This document shows, one piece after another, positions 33,091-42,006 of a DNA stretch of 47,937 nucleotides. Under the pieces are notes generated by a model. That model had not been told where the DNA came from, did not search any database, and saw nothing but the letters and a program-made list of their open reading frames with translations. Source of the stretch: Clostridia bacterium (GTDB taxonomy: Bacteria > Bacillota > Clostridia > Christensenellales > Aristaeellaceae). The translations under genes and the position numbers were made by a program. The stretch covers positions 1-47,937 of the forward strand of contig JAUNQH010000011.1 in NCBI GenBank assembly GCA_030536295.1, given 5' to 3'. The number at the start of each line of letters is the position of its first letter. The stretch's first letter is position 1.

Positions 33091-33569
33091 TGATCTTCAT
33101 CACATTGGGTTCGCAGAAGTTCCAGTTTGACCGTCTGCTCCGCGCCGTGGATGAACTGATCGCCGCCGGCAGGATCACGGAGCCCGTGTTCGCGCAGACC
33201 GGTTACAGCACCCATGTTCCGCGGCATTTCACCTATGAGGCGTTCATGGATTCGGACCTGTTCGCGCGGCATATGGCAGAGGCGGATGTGATCATCGCCC
33301 ACGCGGGTACGGGCGCGATCATCCGGGCGGTCAAAATGGGCAAGAGAGTCATCGTTGTGCCGCGGCTGAAAAAATACGGCGAGCATGTGGATGATCACCA
33401 GACGCAGATCGCGGAGCTGTTCTCATCCGCCGGTATGATCGTGCGGTGCGATGACTGTTCCCTGCTGGATGAGAAACTGCGTGAAGTCCGCGAGCTGGAG
33501 AGCAGACCCTATGTCTCGAACACGGACGCCTATATCTCCTTCATCACGGACTTTCTGGAAGGCAGGTAA
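33090..33569 (+). CDS. pssE: Alg13-like glycosyltransferase subunit (PssE)
   Basis: 159 residues. This is the Alg13/PssE/Cps14G half that binds the nucleotide sugar. It begins '[21 protein letters not shown]' and has '[28 protein letters not shown]' and '[13 protein letters not shown]', both characteristic. With PssD it forms one functional transferase; in pneumococcal Cps14FG the pair adds galactose, but the sugar here is unknown. I start at 33090, where GGGAGG lies just upstream and the ATG shares a base with the pssD stop. The open frame from 33033 is an extension into pssD. Confidence 0.9.
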   Translation: MIFITLGSQKFQFDRLLRAVDELIAAGRITEPVFAQTGYSTHVPRHFTYEAFMDSDLFARHMAEADVIIAHAGTGAIIRAVKMGKRVIVVPRLKKYGEHVDDHQTQIAELFSSAGMIVRCDDCSLLDEKLREVRELESRPYVSNTDAYISFITDFLEGR

Positions 33570-33574
33570 ACGCC

Positions 33575-34144
33575 ATGGATACTTTTGAAAAGAAAATGCT
33601 GATCCGGCAGCTGTTCCGGAATCTCCGGTTCTTCTGCCTGCCGATGGCGGGAAGCAGGAGAAAGTATATCATGAAGCATCAGGTCTTCGCTTCCTGCGGT
33701 GAGAACCTGTTCTGGCAGCCCCGCAAGCTGCCGTCCGACCCGAAGTGCATCCGGCTGGGCAATAACGTGGTCGTGGCCGCGGATGTTACCTTCATTACGC
33801 ATGATGTGATCTATCTGCTGATCGACCGCATGGGCAAAGGTCCGTGCAGGGAGCATCTCGGCTGTATCGACGTGGGCGACAACGTGTTCATCGGTCACGG
33901 CGCGAAGATCCTGGACGGCGTGCGGATCGGCGCGAACGTGATCATCGCGGCAGGCAGCATCGTTACGAAGGATGTGCCCGCGGGTTCCGTGGTCGCCGGT
34001 GTGCCCGCGAAGGTGATCGGCAGTTTTGACGATACGGTAAAAAAGCAGCTGGCGGCATCCGCGGAAGCATGCGGTAACAGCCGTTTCAGCGAGGAAAGAA
34101 TACGGGACGCCTGGGAGCGGTTTGAAAGGAGCCATGCGCAATGA
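33575..34144 (+). CDS. Hexapeptide-repeat acyltransferase
   Basis: 189 residues. A left-handed beta-helix transferase related to sugar O-acetyltransferases. The hexapeptide turns run from '[19 protein letters not shown]' through '[52 protein letters not shown]'. The His in 'TFITHD' is in the place of the usual catalytic His. It probably acetylates a sugar of the repeat unit from acetyl-CoA. It begins 6 bp after pssE and overlaps the following dehydrogenase by 4 bp (ATGA). Confidence 0.87.
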   Translation: MDTFEKKMLIRQLFRNLRFFCLPMAGSRRKYIMKHQVFASCGENLFWQPRKLPSDPKCIRLGNNVVVAADVTFITHDVIYLLIDRMGKGPCREHLGCIDVGDNVFIGHGAKILDGVRIGANVIIAAGSIVTKDVPAGSVVAGVPAKVIGSFDDTVKKQLAASAEACGNSRFSEERIRDAWERFERSHAQ

Positions 34145-35463
34145 GTCTTTATGAAGGTCTGCTGAACGGTGAGATCAGTCTTTCGCTGGTCGGTCTCGGC
34201 TATGTGGGCATGCCCATCGCGGTCGCTTTTGCCCGCAAAGGCATACGCGTGATCGGTTTCGATCTGAATGAAAAAAAGATCGCGTTTTACAAAAGCGGCG
34301 TCGACCCGACCAAAGAGGTCGGCAGTGAAGCCATCGCCCGGAGCACCGTGGAGTTCACGGCGGATGAGCGTGACCTGCGCCGCGCCATGTTCCATATCGT
34401 AGCCGTGCCCACGCCCGTGAACACGGACCACACGCCGGACCTGACGCCGGTCATCGGCGCCTCTGAGATCCTGGGACGCAATCTTACGAAGGGCTCCATC
34501 GTTGTATATGAGTCCACCGTTTATCCGGGCTGCACGGAGGATGTGTGCATTCCGATCCTTGAAAGGGAAAGCGGTCTGAAATGCGGTACGGATTTCAAAG
34601 TCGGCTACAGTCCCGAGCGCATCAACCCCGGCGATAAGGTACACCGGCTGGAAAACATCCACAAGATCGTTTCCGGCATGGACGCGGAATCCCTTGAGGA
34701 GATCCGGAACGTGTACAACATCGTCATTGAGGTCGGCACGCATCCGGTCAGCAGCATCAAAACGGCTGAAGCCGTAAAGGTCGTCGAAAACAGTCAGCGC
34801 GATATCAATATCGCCTTTATGAACGAGCTGGCCATGGTCTTTGACAAAATGGGCATTGACACCAATGAGGTCGTGGACGGCATGAACACCAAGTGGAACG
34901 CGCTCGGCTTCCGTCCCGGGCTCGTCGGCGGTCACTGCATCGGCGTGGACCCGTATTACTTCACCTATGAAGCGGAAAAGATGGGCTATCACAGCCAGAT
35001 CATCCTGAACGGGCGCATCGTGAATGACAGCATGGGCAAGTTTGTGGCGGACGCCGCCATCCGGAAGATGATCGAAGCCGGTCTCGCGCCGAAATACGCG
35101 AAGGTCGTCATTCTCGGCATCACCTTCAAGGAAAACTGCCCGGATACCCGCAACAGCAAGGTCAATGACATCATCCGCCGGCTGAACGAATACGGCATCA
35201 CGCCCGTGGTAGCCGATCCCTGGGCGGACCGGAGCGAAGCCCTGCGCGAATACGGCGTGGAGCTGACGGATATCGCCGATATCCGGGACGCGGACTGCGT
35301 GATCGCCGCCGTGGCGCATAACGAGTTCAGAGCCATGGATCTGAACCGGATCCTGACGCTGTACCGTCCGGATGAAACAAAGGGACATGTGCTCATTGAC
35401 GTAAAAGGCCTGTATCCCGTGGAAGAACTGAAAAAGACGGACCTGCTTTGGTGGAGGCTGTAA
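34141..35463 (+). CDS. UDP-N-acetyl-hexosamine 6-dehydrogenase (TviB/WbpO-like)
   Basis: 440 residues. It oxidises the C6 hydroxyl of a UDP-sugar to a uronic acid with two NAD+. '[16 protein letters not shown]' is the NAD-binding glycine loop. The catalytic Cys is in '[11 protein letters not shown]', the form seen in WbpO/TviB-type UDP-GlcNAc/GalNAc dehydrogenases rather than Ugd. '[19 protein letters not shown]' is the central helix, and '[16 protein letters not shown]' lies in the C-terminal UDP-binding domain. The product is predicted to be an N-acetylhexosaminuronic acid, so the polymer should be acidic. This is the only sugar-nucleotide enzyme in the operon; other precursors must come from elsewhere. 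Confidence 0.9.
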   Translation: MSLYEGLLNGEISLSLVGLGYVGMPIAVAFARKGIRVIGFDLNEKKIAFYKSGVDPTKEVGSEAIARSTVEFTADERDLRRAMFHIVAVPTPVNTDHTPDLTPVIGASEILGRNLTKGSIVVYESTVYPGCTEDVCIPILERESGLKCGTDFKVGYSPERINPGDKVHRLENIHKIVSGMDAESLEEIRNVYNIVIEVGTHPVSSIKTAEAVKVVENSQRDINIAFMNELAMVFDKMGIDTNEVVDGMNTKWNALGFRPGLVGGHCIGVDPYYFTYEAEKMGYHSQIILNGRIVNDSMGKFVADAAIRKMIEAGLAPKYAKVVILGITFKENCPDTRNSKVNDIIRRLNEYGITPVVADPWADRSEALREYGVELTDIADIRDADCVIAAVAHNEFRAMDLNRILTLYRPDETKGHVLIDVKGLYPVEELKKTDLLWWRL

Positions 35464-35465
35464 GG

Positions 35466-36626
35466 GTGAATATCCTGATCTATACGGACTATTATCCCGC
35501 GCCGGAGAAATACGGCATGCCCGCGGATACGCATGTCATCCGCTACTTTGCCGAAAAGCTGAAGGAAAAGGGGCATAATGTCCGGGTCGTGCGCCTGTTC
35601 TACCGTCCGTTGAAGGAGCTCCGGCCCGGCAGCGTGAGATTCGTTCTGCCCCGGTACGCGGACTATGAAATGAACGGGATCCCCGTGCATCTGATCCGTT
35701 ATCAGATGCTGGAGCCAAAGCGCACCTATCCCCAGCGTTTTCAGGCCGCGCTGATCAACCGGCACCTGAAGAAGTGGAAATCCGCCCTGCCGGACAAAGC
35801 GGACAGGGTATTCGTGCACTTTCCTTCCCTCTTCGGCGGTCTGGATGAGATCTTCAGCGGTACCGGGGCAGTCATGGGCGATCTTCACAATATCGATGTC
35901 ACCGTGCTGCGTGAAAGGGACAAAAGCGGCGCCGCGCGGAACTTTGTGCGGAAACTGCACGTCCTCGGCTACCGCAACAACCGCGTAAGGGATTACCTTG
36001 CCGCTGAGTTCGGTTCCTCCGGCGCGGCGCTGCATCGGGTCTACACCGGCATCGACAGCAGTCTCCTCGCGTCGAAGGATATCATCGAAGCAAGGAAGCG
36101 CGCGTCCGGTGATGTATTACGCGTCATCTATGCAGGTCAGCTGATCCCGCTGAAGAATGTGGATATTCTGGTGCAGGCCTTCCGCAAGCTGGATCATGAA
36201 GCGGAGCTTGTTATTGTGGGCGACGGCGAGGAAGCGGCGCGCATCCGTGAGCTTGCGGACGGTGATCCGCGGATCCGCTTCACCGGCTGGCTGGAAAGGG
36301 AGCAGGCCACGGAACTGATGGCGAACGCCGACGTGCTTGCCATGGTCAGCAGCCCCGAAAGCTACGGCATGGTCTACCTTGAAGCCATGGCGAAGGGCAC
36401 GATCCCCGTTGCCGCCGTGGGTGAAGGCTTTGACGGCATCATCGTGAACGGTGAAAACGGCTTTCTCGTGCAGCCGCGGGATGTTGACGCGCTTGCCCGC
36501 GTGCTTGCCGATATCCGCCGCATGAGCCCGGAAGACCGCGCGCGTCTGATCGATAACGCTTATCAGACGGCATGCGGTCTCACGGAGGACAGAACAACAG
36601 ACCTTTTCCTGGAACTGAATCAATAA
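35466..36626 (+). CDS. Glycosyltransferase family 4
   Basis: 386 residues, GT-B fold. It begins 'MNILIYTDYYPAPEKYGMPADTHVIRYFAEKLKEKGHNVRVV' from a GTG at 35466, which has GGAGG 8 nt upstream and lies 3 bp after the dehydrogenase stop. The C-terminal domain has 'RVIYAGQLIPLKNVDILVQAF', 'LVIVGDGEEAARIREL' and the EX7E motif 'SPESYGMVYLEAMAKG'. It likely adds another sugar of the repeat unit. It is the last gene of the tightly packed operon; 71 bp with a fresh ribosome site separate it from the next gene. Confidence 0.9.
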   Translation: MNILIYTDYYPAPEKYGMPADTHVIRYFAEKLKEKGHNVRVVRLFYRPLKELRPGSVRFVLPRYADYEMNGIPVHLIRYQMLEPKRTYPQRFQAALINRHLKKWKSALPDKADRVFVHFPSLFGGLDEIFSGTGAVMGDLHNIDVTVLRERDKSGAARNFVRKLHVLGYRNNRVRDYLAAEFGSSGAALHRVYTGIDSSLLASKDIIEARKRASGDVLRVIYAGQLIPLKNVDILVQAFRKLDHEAELVIVGDGEEAARIRELADGDPRIRFTGWLEREQATELMANADVLAMVSSPESYGMVYLEAMAKGTIPVAAVGEGFDGIIVNGENGFLVQPRDVDALARVLADIRRMSPEDRARLIDNAYQTACGLTEDRTTDLFLELNQ

Positions 36627-36697
36627 AACAAAGCACAGGAACGGCCGCGGGACCGTATCCGCGTGTCCGCGCCCGTTATAAGAAGGAGGGACCCGAC

Positions 36698-37456
36698 ATG
36701 AACAAAACGATCATCCGTCACGGAAAAGCCGCGAACCTTATCATAACGCTCCTTTCCGCGCTGCTCTGCCTTATGCTCTGCCTGACGGCCGCCGCCGAAC
36801 CCGCGGCGGATGTATTTGAGATCTCCGGCGGCGTGCTCACCGTCCGCTTTCCGGAAGGCACGGAGCCGGTATTCAGCTTTCTCAGCGGCGATTATACCAT
36901 GGAGCCCCTCACGGACGGTGAGACCGTAAACGGGATCACTTCCGTCAGCTATATCCTGCCGGAGGAAGCCGGGGCTGAATCCCAGCTGTTTGCCGTCGCG
37001 GTCGATCTTTCCTCCGGAGAACAGGCCGAAGTCCGCATGGGGCTCTACTGTACGCTGGAAAACGGCGACCTTTACTGTATGGGGATCACAAAACAAACAC
37101 CGGATTTCTATGTTGACTGCAGTGAAGGCTATGAATACAGCGACGGCCGTACGCTCATGATCCGCCTGCCCGGCAGCCCCGCGACCGGCTATGAGTGGAC
37201 CCTGACCCCGGATAACAGCGGCGTGCTGGAGCTTGTGGACAGCTACGAGATCGACATGCGTGCCAATGAGGAAGACCCGCTGGTCACCGGCATGGGCTTC
37301 TTCTTTCTCCCTGCCGCGAACCCGGCCGGGACCGAGGGCACCATGCTTTTCACCCTGACCGCGGCGCCGGAAGGCGTACCCACAGGAACAGAGCTGACAT
37401 TTGCCTTCTCGCTGGATGAAGACGGTCAGATCGCGGGGGCGGACTGCATCCGCTGA
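36698..37456 (+). CDS. Secreted protein with chagasin-like (I42) inhibitor domain
   Basis: 252 residues. A signal peptide (about 1-33, 'LIITLLSALLCLMLCLTAAA') predicts export. Residues about 150-250 resemble the I42 chagasin family of cysteine-protease inhibitors. The loop 'LPGSPATGYEWTL' stands for the 'NPTTGY.W' loop, followed by 'VTGMGFFFLPAANPAGTEGTMLFTLTA'. The first 110 residues are a beta-rich region I do not recognise. The ATG at 36698 is preceded by AAGGAGGG; the frame open from 36572 is rejected. It may be co-transcribed with the polysaccharide operon, since no terminator is visible in the gap. The inhibitory role is inferred from the fold only. Confidence 0.72.
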   Translation: MNKTIIRHGKAANLIITLLSALLCLMLCLTAAAEPAADVFEISGGVLTVRFPEGTEPVFSFLSGDYTMEPLTDGETVNGITSVSYILPEEAGAESQLFAVAVDLSSGEQAEVRMGLYCTLENGDLYCMGITKQTPDFYVDCSEGYEYSDGRTLMIRLPGSPATGYEWTLTPDNSGVLELVDSYEIDMRANEEDPLVTGMGFFFLPAANPAGTEGTMLFTLTAAPEGVPTGTELTFAFSLDEDGQIAGADCIR

Positions 37457-37485
37457 TCTTCCGCCGTACCTGACAGATACAGACA

Positions 37486-37524
37486 CGCGAAACCCGCCGG
37501 AGCATGATTCCGGCGGGTTTCGCG
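37486..37524. terminator. Hairpin terminator after the I42 gene
   Basis: A perfect 16-bp inverted repeat (37486-37501 with 37509-37524) and a 7-nt loop. It lies between two converging genes and has no long T-run on either side, so it may act in both directions with modest strength. Confidence 0.65.
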
Positions 37525-37605
37525 CGTTCTGTATGGTCCATCACGGAAAATCAGGTTCTCAAAAGGCGCAGCCGCGAACCGATCGCAAAGCCCTTACCCT
37601 TCCCC

Positions 37606-39831
37606 TTATTCCCTGCGGTTATTCGCGCGGTAAGCGCCCGGCGTCACGCCATACAGCTGCTTGAACCGGCGGATAAAGCTGGAAACATTCAGCATGCCGG
37701 TCCGGCTGCACACCGTCTGGATGGACTCATCCGTCTCCCGCAGCAGCCGGCAGCTTTCCTCAAAGCGCATATTCTGTACATAATCGGACAGGCTCTGCCC
37801 CTGGCGTGAGCGGAAGTAGTGCGACAGGTTGGAGACCGACAGGCTGAAATGCTCCGCCATGGTATCCACATTGAAATCCGGGCGGAAGGCATTCTGCCGC
37901 ACATAATCCAGCATCATGGCAAAGCGGTCATCCTGCGCCCTTTCACGCAGTGTGCGGATGGACTCGCACAGATCGCAGATCAGCCGGTTCAGTGTCTCGG
38001 TCAGTTCGCTCACCGTATCAAAGGAAACGATCTCTTCCATCAGGGTATCCGGCAGCACGGGATCACTGGTCAGACCGCCGAGGGTCTTCACGACCGTATT
38101 CACAATGTCATAGCAGACCATGCGCACCGGGGCGACCTGCATGTTTTCACTCTTCATCAGGTCGATGATCTCATGGATGACCGCGGTCGTGTTCTCAGGG
38201 TCCAGCTGCAGCAGATACTGCTGCAGCCGCTCGATCTCACGTGAAGGATAAACATACAGCGCGTTTTCCATATTCTTCTGCTCTTCACTGAAGCAGATGC
38301 AGCTGTTTCCGCGGAGCATGCGCATATCCAGGGCCTGACATGCCTGGCGGTAAGCTTCCGGAATGCCGTCCGCGTCCGCCGCCTGATCGCTGACGCCGAT
38401 GGCGGCTTCCAGCCGGAAGACCTCCTCCAGCTTTTCGTGGAAGGGACAGAAGACTGTCTCAGCCGGTTCATCGCGGTACTCTCCCGGAATGATCACCGTA
38501 ATGCGCCGCGCGTCGGATTCATGATGATAGATCATGGGTTCGTTTTCGAAGAAGGATGCCATGAAGCGGCGGATCTCCTCTTCCTGCGGCAGATTTTCCG
38601 CCGTACAGTTCAGCCGGATCGCGGCCACACGGAAAGGACCCGTCAGGCTGACGCCGTTTTCCTCCGCCCGCTGCCGGATCACGCCGCTGTCGCCGAAGCC
38701 GTGCAGAAGGCGGCCGTACAGCCTGTGCAGCGCGGCGGAACGGTTCAGATCCAGCTTGCTGTGAAGATCGTCGCTGACCCGGTTCAGCCGCTGCAGTTCC
38801 TGCTGTACCACATCCACCTCACTGTCGTACCGGGTCATGTTGACATCCGGCGCGGCCGTACGCACCAGCTGCAGGATCGGCCTGTAGTTATGCCGCAGGA
38901 TCAGAAAGGCGATCCCGGCACAGATCAGCAGCAGCACGGCGGCCTGCAGCGCCGCGTTCAGCCGGGTCCTGCGGATACCGCTTTCAGCCACGGCCACCGG
39001 CGTCGCCGTCACGATCCGCCATCCGCTGACGGAGGACGTGCAGCTCTGAAGATAGTATTCAGTCCCGTTCAGCTGCATCCGTTCCGTGTTTCCGTCCGCC
39101 GGCAGCGCGCTGCTATCAGGCATACGGATATCTTCCCCGTTCCCCGCTGTCAGAAAAGGAACCATATCCGCGTCATAGACCGCGGCAAAGCTGCCTTCGC
39201 CCGCGGTAACGGCGGAAAGGATCTCCCGCAGGCCGCTCGCGGGGATCAGGAATCCCAGCCGCGCGCGCGTGGAGACCAGGAACTGATTTGGGCGCACAAA
39301 AACCGTGACGTATTCCCGTGACCTGTTGCCCACGATGCTCACGGTATCCTGCGGCCATACAACGATCCATCTGTCCGAGGCGATCACGTCCATAAGGTCC
39401 TGACGCGTATGATTCTCATAGATATACTGCTGATCGGTGAATATTTCCAGCTTCATGGAACCGGAAGGCAGATAGACCAGGTCCTGATTGTTACTGCAGT
39501 AAAAGATGCAGTCCGCGAATGTGGATACCGCGCCGTAATACGCCAGCTGTCTGGAAGCATCCATCCGGTCCGTCACTTTGATATCCGGACCGATCTTTTT
39601 GATCTTTGAGTCCTGCTGCACAAGATAGCTGATATTGTATATATCCCTGAAGCGGTCATCAAACCGGCTGCCTGCCTGTTTCAGGGCTTCATAGCTGTTC
39701 TCGGTGATCTCCAGACCATAGATGTTGGTCAGATAGCCGGAGAACGCGACAAACACGATCAGCATCACAGCAACCAGAAGCGAAAGGACAGGCACCAGAT
39801 TGCTGTAGAAACTTTTCCCGGCATGCTGCAT
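37606..39831 (-). CDS. Membrane-bound AraC-family regulator (YesN-like sensor)
   Basis: 741 residues. A helix near the N-terminus ('LVPVLSLLVAVMLIVFVAFSGYL') and another about 300 residues later ('AALQAAVLLLICAGIAFLILR') flank an extracellular sensor domain. A long cytoplasmic region follows. The last 100 residues are an AraC DNA-binding domain with two helix-turn-helices: 'FNVDTMAEHFSLSVSNLSHYFRSRQGQSLSDYV' and 'IQTVCSRTGMLNVSSFIRRFKQLYGVTPGAYR'. I prefer the ATG at 39831, 7 nt after CGGAGAG; an ATG at 39849 has no ribosome site. It is divergent from the sugar ABC operon and probably controls it in response to an extracellular sugar. Confidence 0.88.
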   Translation of the reverse strand: MQHAGKSFYSNLVPVLSLLVAVMLIVFVAFSGYLTNIYGLEITENSYEALKQAGSRFDDRFRDIYNISYLVQQDSKIKKIGPDIKVTDRMDASRQLAYYGAVSTFADCIFYCSNNQDLVYLPSGSMKLEIFTDQQYIYENHTRQDLMDVIASDRWIVVWPQDTVSIVGNRSREYVTVFVRPNQFLVSTRARLGFLIPASGLREILSAVTAGEGSFAAVYDADMVPFLTAGNGEDIRMPDSSALPADGNTERMQLNGTEYYLQSCTSSVSGWRIVTATPVAVAESGIRRTRLNAALQAAVLLLICAGIAFLILRHNYRPILQLVRTAAPDVNMTRYDSEVDVVQQELQRLNRVSDDLHSKLDLNRSAALHRLYGRLLHGFGDSGVIRQRAEENGVSLTGPFRVAAIRLNCTAENLPQEEEIRRFMASFFENEPMIYHHESDARRITVIIPGEYRDEPAETVFCPFHEKLEEVFRLEAAIGVSDQAADADGIPEAYRQACQALDMRMLRGNSCICFSEEQKNMENALYVYPSREIERLQQYLLQLDPENTTAVIHEIIDLMKSENMQVAPVRMVCYDIVNTVVKTLGGLTSDPVLPDTLMEEIVSFDTVSELTETLNRLICDLCESIRTLRERAQDDRFAMMLDYVRQNAFRPDFNVDTMAEHFSLSVSNLSHYFRSRQGQSLSDYVQNMRFEESCRLLRETDESIQTVCSRTGMLNVSSFIRRFKQLYGVTPGAYRANNRRE

Positions 39832-39891
39832 AAATGCTCTCCGTTCCATATCAATATAAAAAGATAATCATCAGATACAAGTATGGCATGT

Positions 39892-39962
39892 TTGCACGAA
39901 ATATGCAAGCCTTACAGACCGTGTTTCTTCAACATCCGCATATTTGCAAAGCAATTGCAAAT
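39892..39962. promoter_or_regulatory. Pair of TTGCA inverted repeats in the AraC/permease divergent region
   Basis: Site 1 is TTGCA (39892-39896) with TGCAA (39904-39908). Site 2 is ATTTGCAA (39942-39949) with TTGCAAAT (39955-39962). The two are 50 bp apart between the divergent genes, and site 2 touches the -35 of the permease promoter. They are good candidates for binding sites of the adjacent regulator, though AraC proteins often use direct repeats. Confidence 0.45.
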
Positions 39963-39991
39963 TGCGTATAAACACTTTTTTCTGTTATGCT
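39962..39991 (+). promoter_or_regulatory. Candidate promoter of the sugar ABC operon
   Basis: TTGCGT (39962-39967), 18 bp, TATGCT (39986-39991). The weak match to consensus fits a promoter that needs an activator; it lies directly after the second TTGCA repeat. Confidence 0.4.
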
Positions 39992-40085
39992 TGGAGCAGA
40001 TGAATGCAGCGTCATATCAGTTGCCGATACGCAGAAGAACCGCCCCCGCGGTCCGTTTTCCGTATCGGAAGAAAGGAATTCAGGC

Positions 40086-41021
40086 ATGAATACGGCAGGA
40101 TCTCTGCGGCGTACCCGGGCAAGCCTACCGCGTGCAGCCGCCCGTCACTGGCAGCTGTACCTTTTTCTGTTGCCCACCGTGGCCTATTTTCTCATTTTCC
40201 GGTTCTATCCGATGTACGGTCTGCAGATCGCGTTCAAAAACTACCGCGCGGTGGACGGGATCGCCGGCAGCCAGTGGGTCGGTCTGAAGAACTTCAATTA
40301 CTTTTTTGCCGCCGCGGATTTCGGCCGGCTGATGAAAAACACGCTTTCCGTAAGTATTTTTTCATTGCTGCTGTGCTTCCCGCTGCCGATCATTCTGGCG
40401 CTGCTGCTGAATCAGCTGCCGTCCCTCCGGTTCAAGAAGATCGTCCAGACCACGGTCTATGCCCCTCACTTCATTTCAACGGTCGTCATGGTCGGTATGA
40501 TCTTCCTGTTCACTTCCCCGTCATCCGGTCTGATCAACAAGATCGCCGAGGCTCTCGGCGGGGAGGCGGTACACTACACCGCCAAACCTGAATGGTTCAT
40601 TCCCCTGTATGTCATCTCCGAGATCTGGCAGACCACCGGCTGGAGCAGCATCCTTTATCTGGCGGCGCTGTCCGGCATCAATCCGGAGCTGCATGAGGCT
40701 GCCATGGTGGACGGCGCCAACAAGCTACAGCGCGTCTGGCATGTGGATATTCCCGGTATTCTCCCCACGATCGTCATCATGCTCATCATCAACTCCGGCA
40801 AGATCATGAACGTGGGCTTTGAAAAAGCTTATCTGATGCAGACTTCCCTGAACATCTCCGCTTCGGAGATCATCTCCACCTACGTTTACAAGCGCGGCGT
40901 GCTGAAGAGCCAGTTCAGCCTTGCCACCGCTGTCGGCCTGTTTGAGTCGGTCATCAATATGATCCTGGTTCTCACCATGAACTGGGTCTCCCGCAAGGTC
41001 ACCGACTCGTCCCTGTTCTGA
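40086..41021 (+). CDS. Sugar ABC transporter permease (LplB-like)
   Basis: 311 residues with about six transmembrane helices. It is of the LplB/YtcP-partner type that imports complex oligosaccharides in Clostridia and Bacilli. After a basic N-terminus comes 'WQLYLFLLPTVAYFLIFRFYPMYGLQIAFKNY', which is characteristic, and an EAA loop 'LHEAAMVDGANKLQRVWHVDIPGILPT'. The ATG at 40086 follows GAAAGGA; the open frame from 39987 has no such site. It is 14 bp upstream of the second permease. No ATPase gene is present, so a shared MsmX/MsmK-type ATPase encoded elsewhere must power it. Confidence 0.92.
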   Translation: MNTAGSLRRTRASLPRAAARHWQLYLFLLPTVAYFLIFRFYPMYGLQIAFKNYRAVDGIAGSQWVGLKNFNYFFAAADFGRLMKNTLSVSIFSLLLCFPLPIILALLLNQLPSLRFKKIVQTTVYAPHFISTVVMVGMIFLFTSPSSGLINKIAEALGGEAVHYTAKPEWFIPLYVISEIWQTTGWSSILYLAALSGINPELHEAAMVDGANKLQRVWHVDIPGILPTIVIMLIINSGKIMNVGFEKAYLMQTSLNISASEIISTYVYKRGVLKSQFSLATAVGLFESVINMILVLTMNWVSRKVTDSSLF

Positions 41022-41035
41022 GAGGAGGCGGCAGC

Positions 41036-41938
41036 ATGAAAACGAACAAGAACTCCCCGATCCGCCGCAGCCGCGCGGACAAGGCATTCGATATCGTCAA
41101 CTATATCCTGATGGCGCTGGCTTTTCTCGTGGTCGCCTACCCGCTGTACTTCGTGGTCATCGCGTCCATCTCAGACCCCACCGCGGTCTATGAGGGCAAG
41201 GTCATCCTTCTGCCGATCCGCCCGACCCTGGAGGGCTATCAGCGGATCTTCAGCTATTCCAGCCTGTTCACAGGGTATAAGAACACCATCATCTACACCG
41301 TTGTCGGCACAACGATCAACGTGGTGCTGACGATCACCTCCGCGTACGCGCTGTCCCGCAAGGAGCTGGTCGGCCGCAATGTTGTGATGATGGGCGTCAT
41401 GATCACCATGATCTTCTCCGGCGGTCAGATCCCGAACTATCTGCTGGTGCGCAATCTGGGCATCTACAACACCATGTGGGCCCTGATCCTGCCGGGCGCG
41501 GTCAGCTCCTATAACCTGATCGTGGCGCGCACATTCTTCCAGCAGAACATACCGGATGAGCTCCGGGAAGCAGCCGAGCTGGACGGCTGTACGGATACGG
41601 GCTTCTTCTTCCGCGTGGTCCTGCCCCTGAGCGGCTCCATCATCGCGGTCATGGTGCTCTTCTATGCCGTCGGCCACTGGAACAGCTATTACAATGCCCT
41701 CATCTATCTGTCCAGCCAGAGCAAGTATCCGCTGCAGCTGGTGCTGCGCAACATCCTGATCGTCAATACCATGGACGACATGGTCAATGACGTCGCGACC
41801 CAGGCCGCGCAGCAGCGCATGGGCGACCTGATCAAGTACGGCATGATCATCGTCTCTTCCCTGCCGCTGATGATCCTGTATCCCTTCCTGCAGCGCTACT
41901 TCGTACAGGGCGTCATGATCGGCGCCATCAAGGGCTGA
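41036..41938 (+). CDS. Sugar ABC transporter permease (LplC-like)
   Basis: 300 residues with about six transmembrane helices. It is the LplC/YtcP family partner of the preceding permease. It opens with 'RSRADKAFDIVNYILMALAFLVVAYPLYFVVIASISDP' and carries the EAA loop 'LREAAELDGCTDTGFFFRVVLPLSGSI'. 'GHWNSYYNALIYL' near residue 215 and the C-terminal 'YPFLQRYFVQGVMIGAIKG' are typical. GAGGAGG precedes the start closely. It is followed after 68 bp by the substrate-binding protein. Confidence 0.92.
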   Translation: MKTNKNSPIRRSRADKAFDIVNYILMALAFLVVAYPLYFVVIASISDPTAVYEGKVILLPIRPTLEGYQRIFSYSSLFTGYKNTIIYTVVGTTINVVLTITSAYALSRKELVGRNVVMMGVMITMIFSGGQIPNYLLVRNLGIYNTMWALILPGAVSSYNLIVARTFFQQNIPDELREAAELDGCTDTGFFFRVVLPLSGSIIAVMVLFYAVGHWNSYYNALIYLSSQSKYPLQLVLRNILIVNTMDDMVNDVATQAAQQRMGDLIKYGMIIVSSLPLMILYPFLQRYFVQGVMIGAIKG

Positions 41939-42006
41939 TACCCTTGGACCGCCATGATTTTGACGGGAACATTCCCGTTAAAATATATTAAAAAGGAGGA
42001 ACTCCC

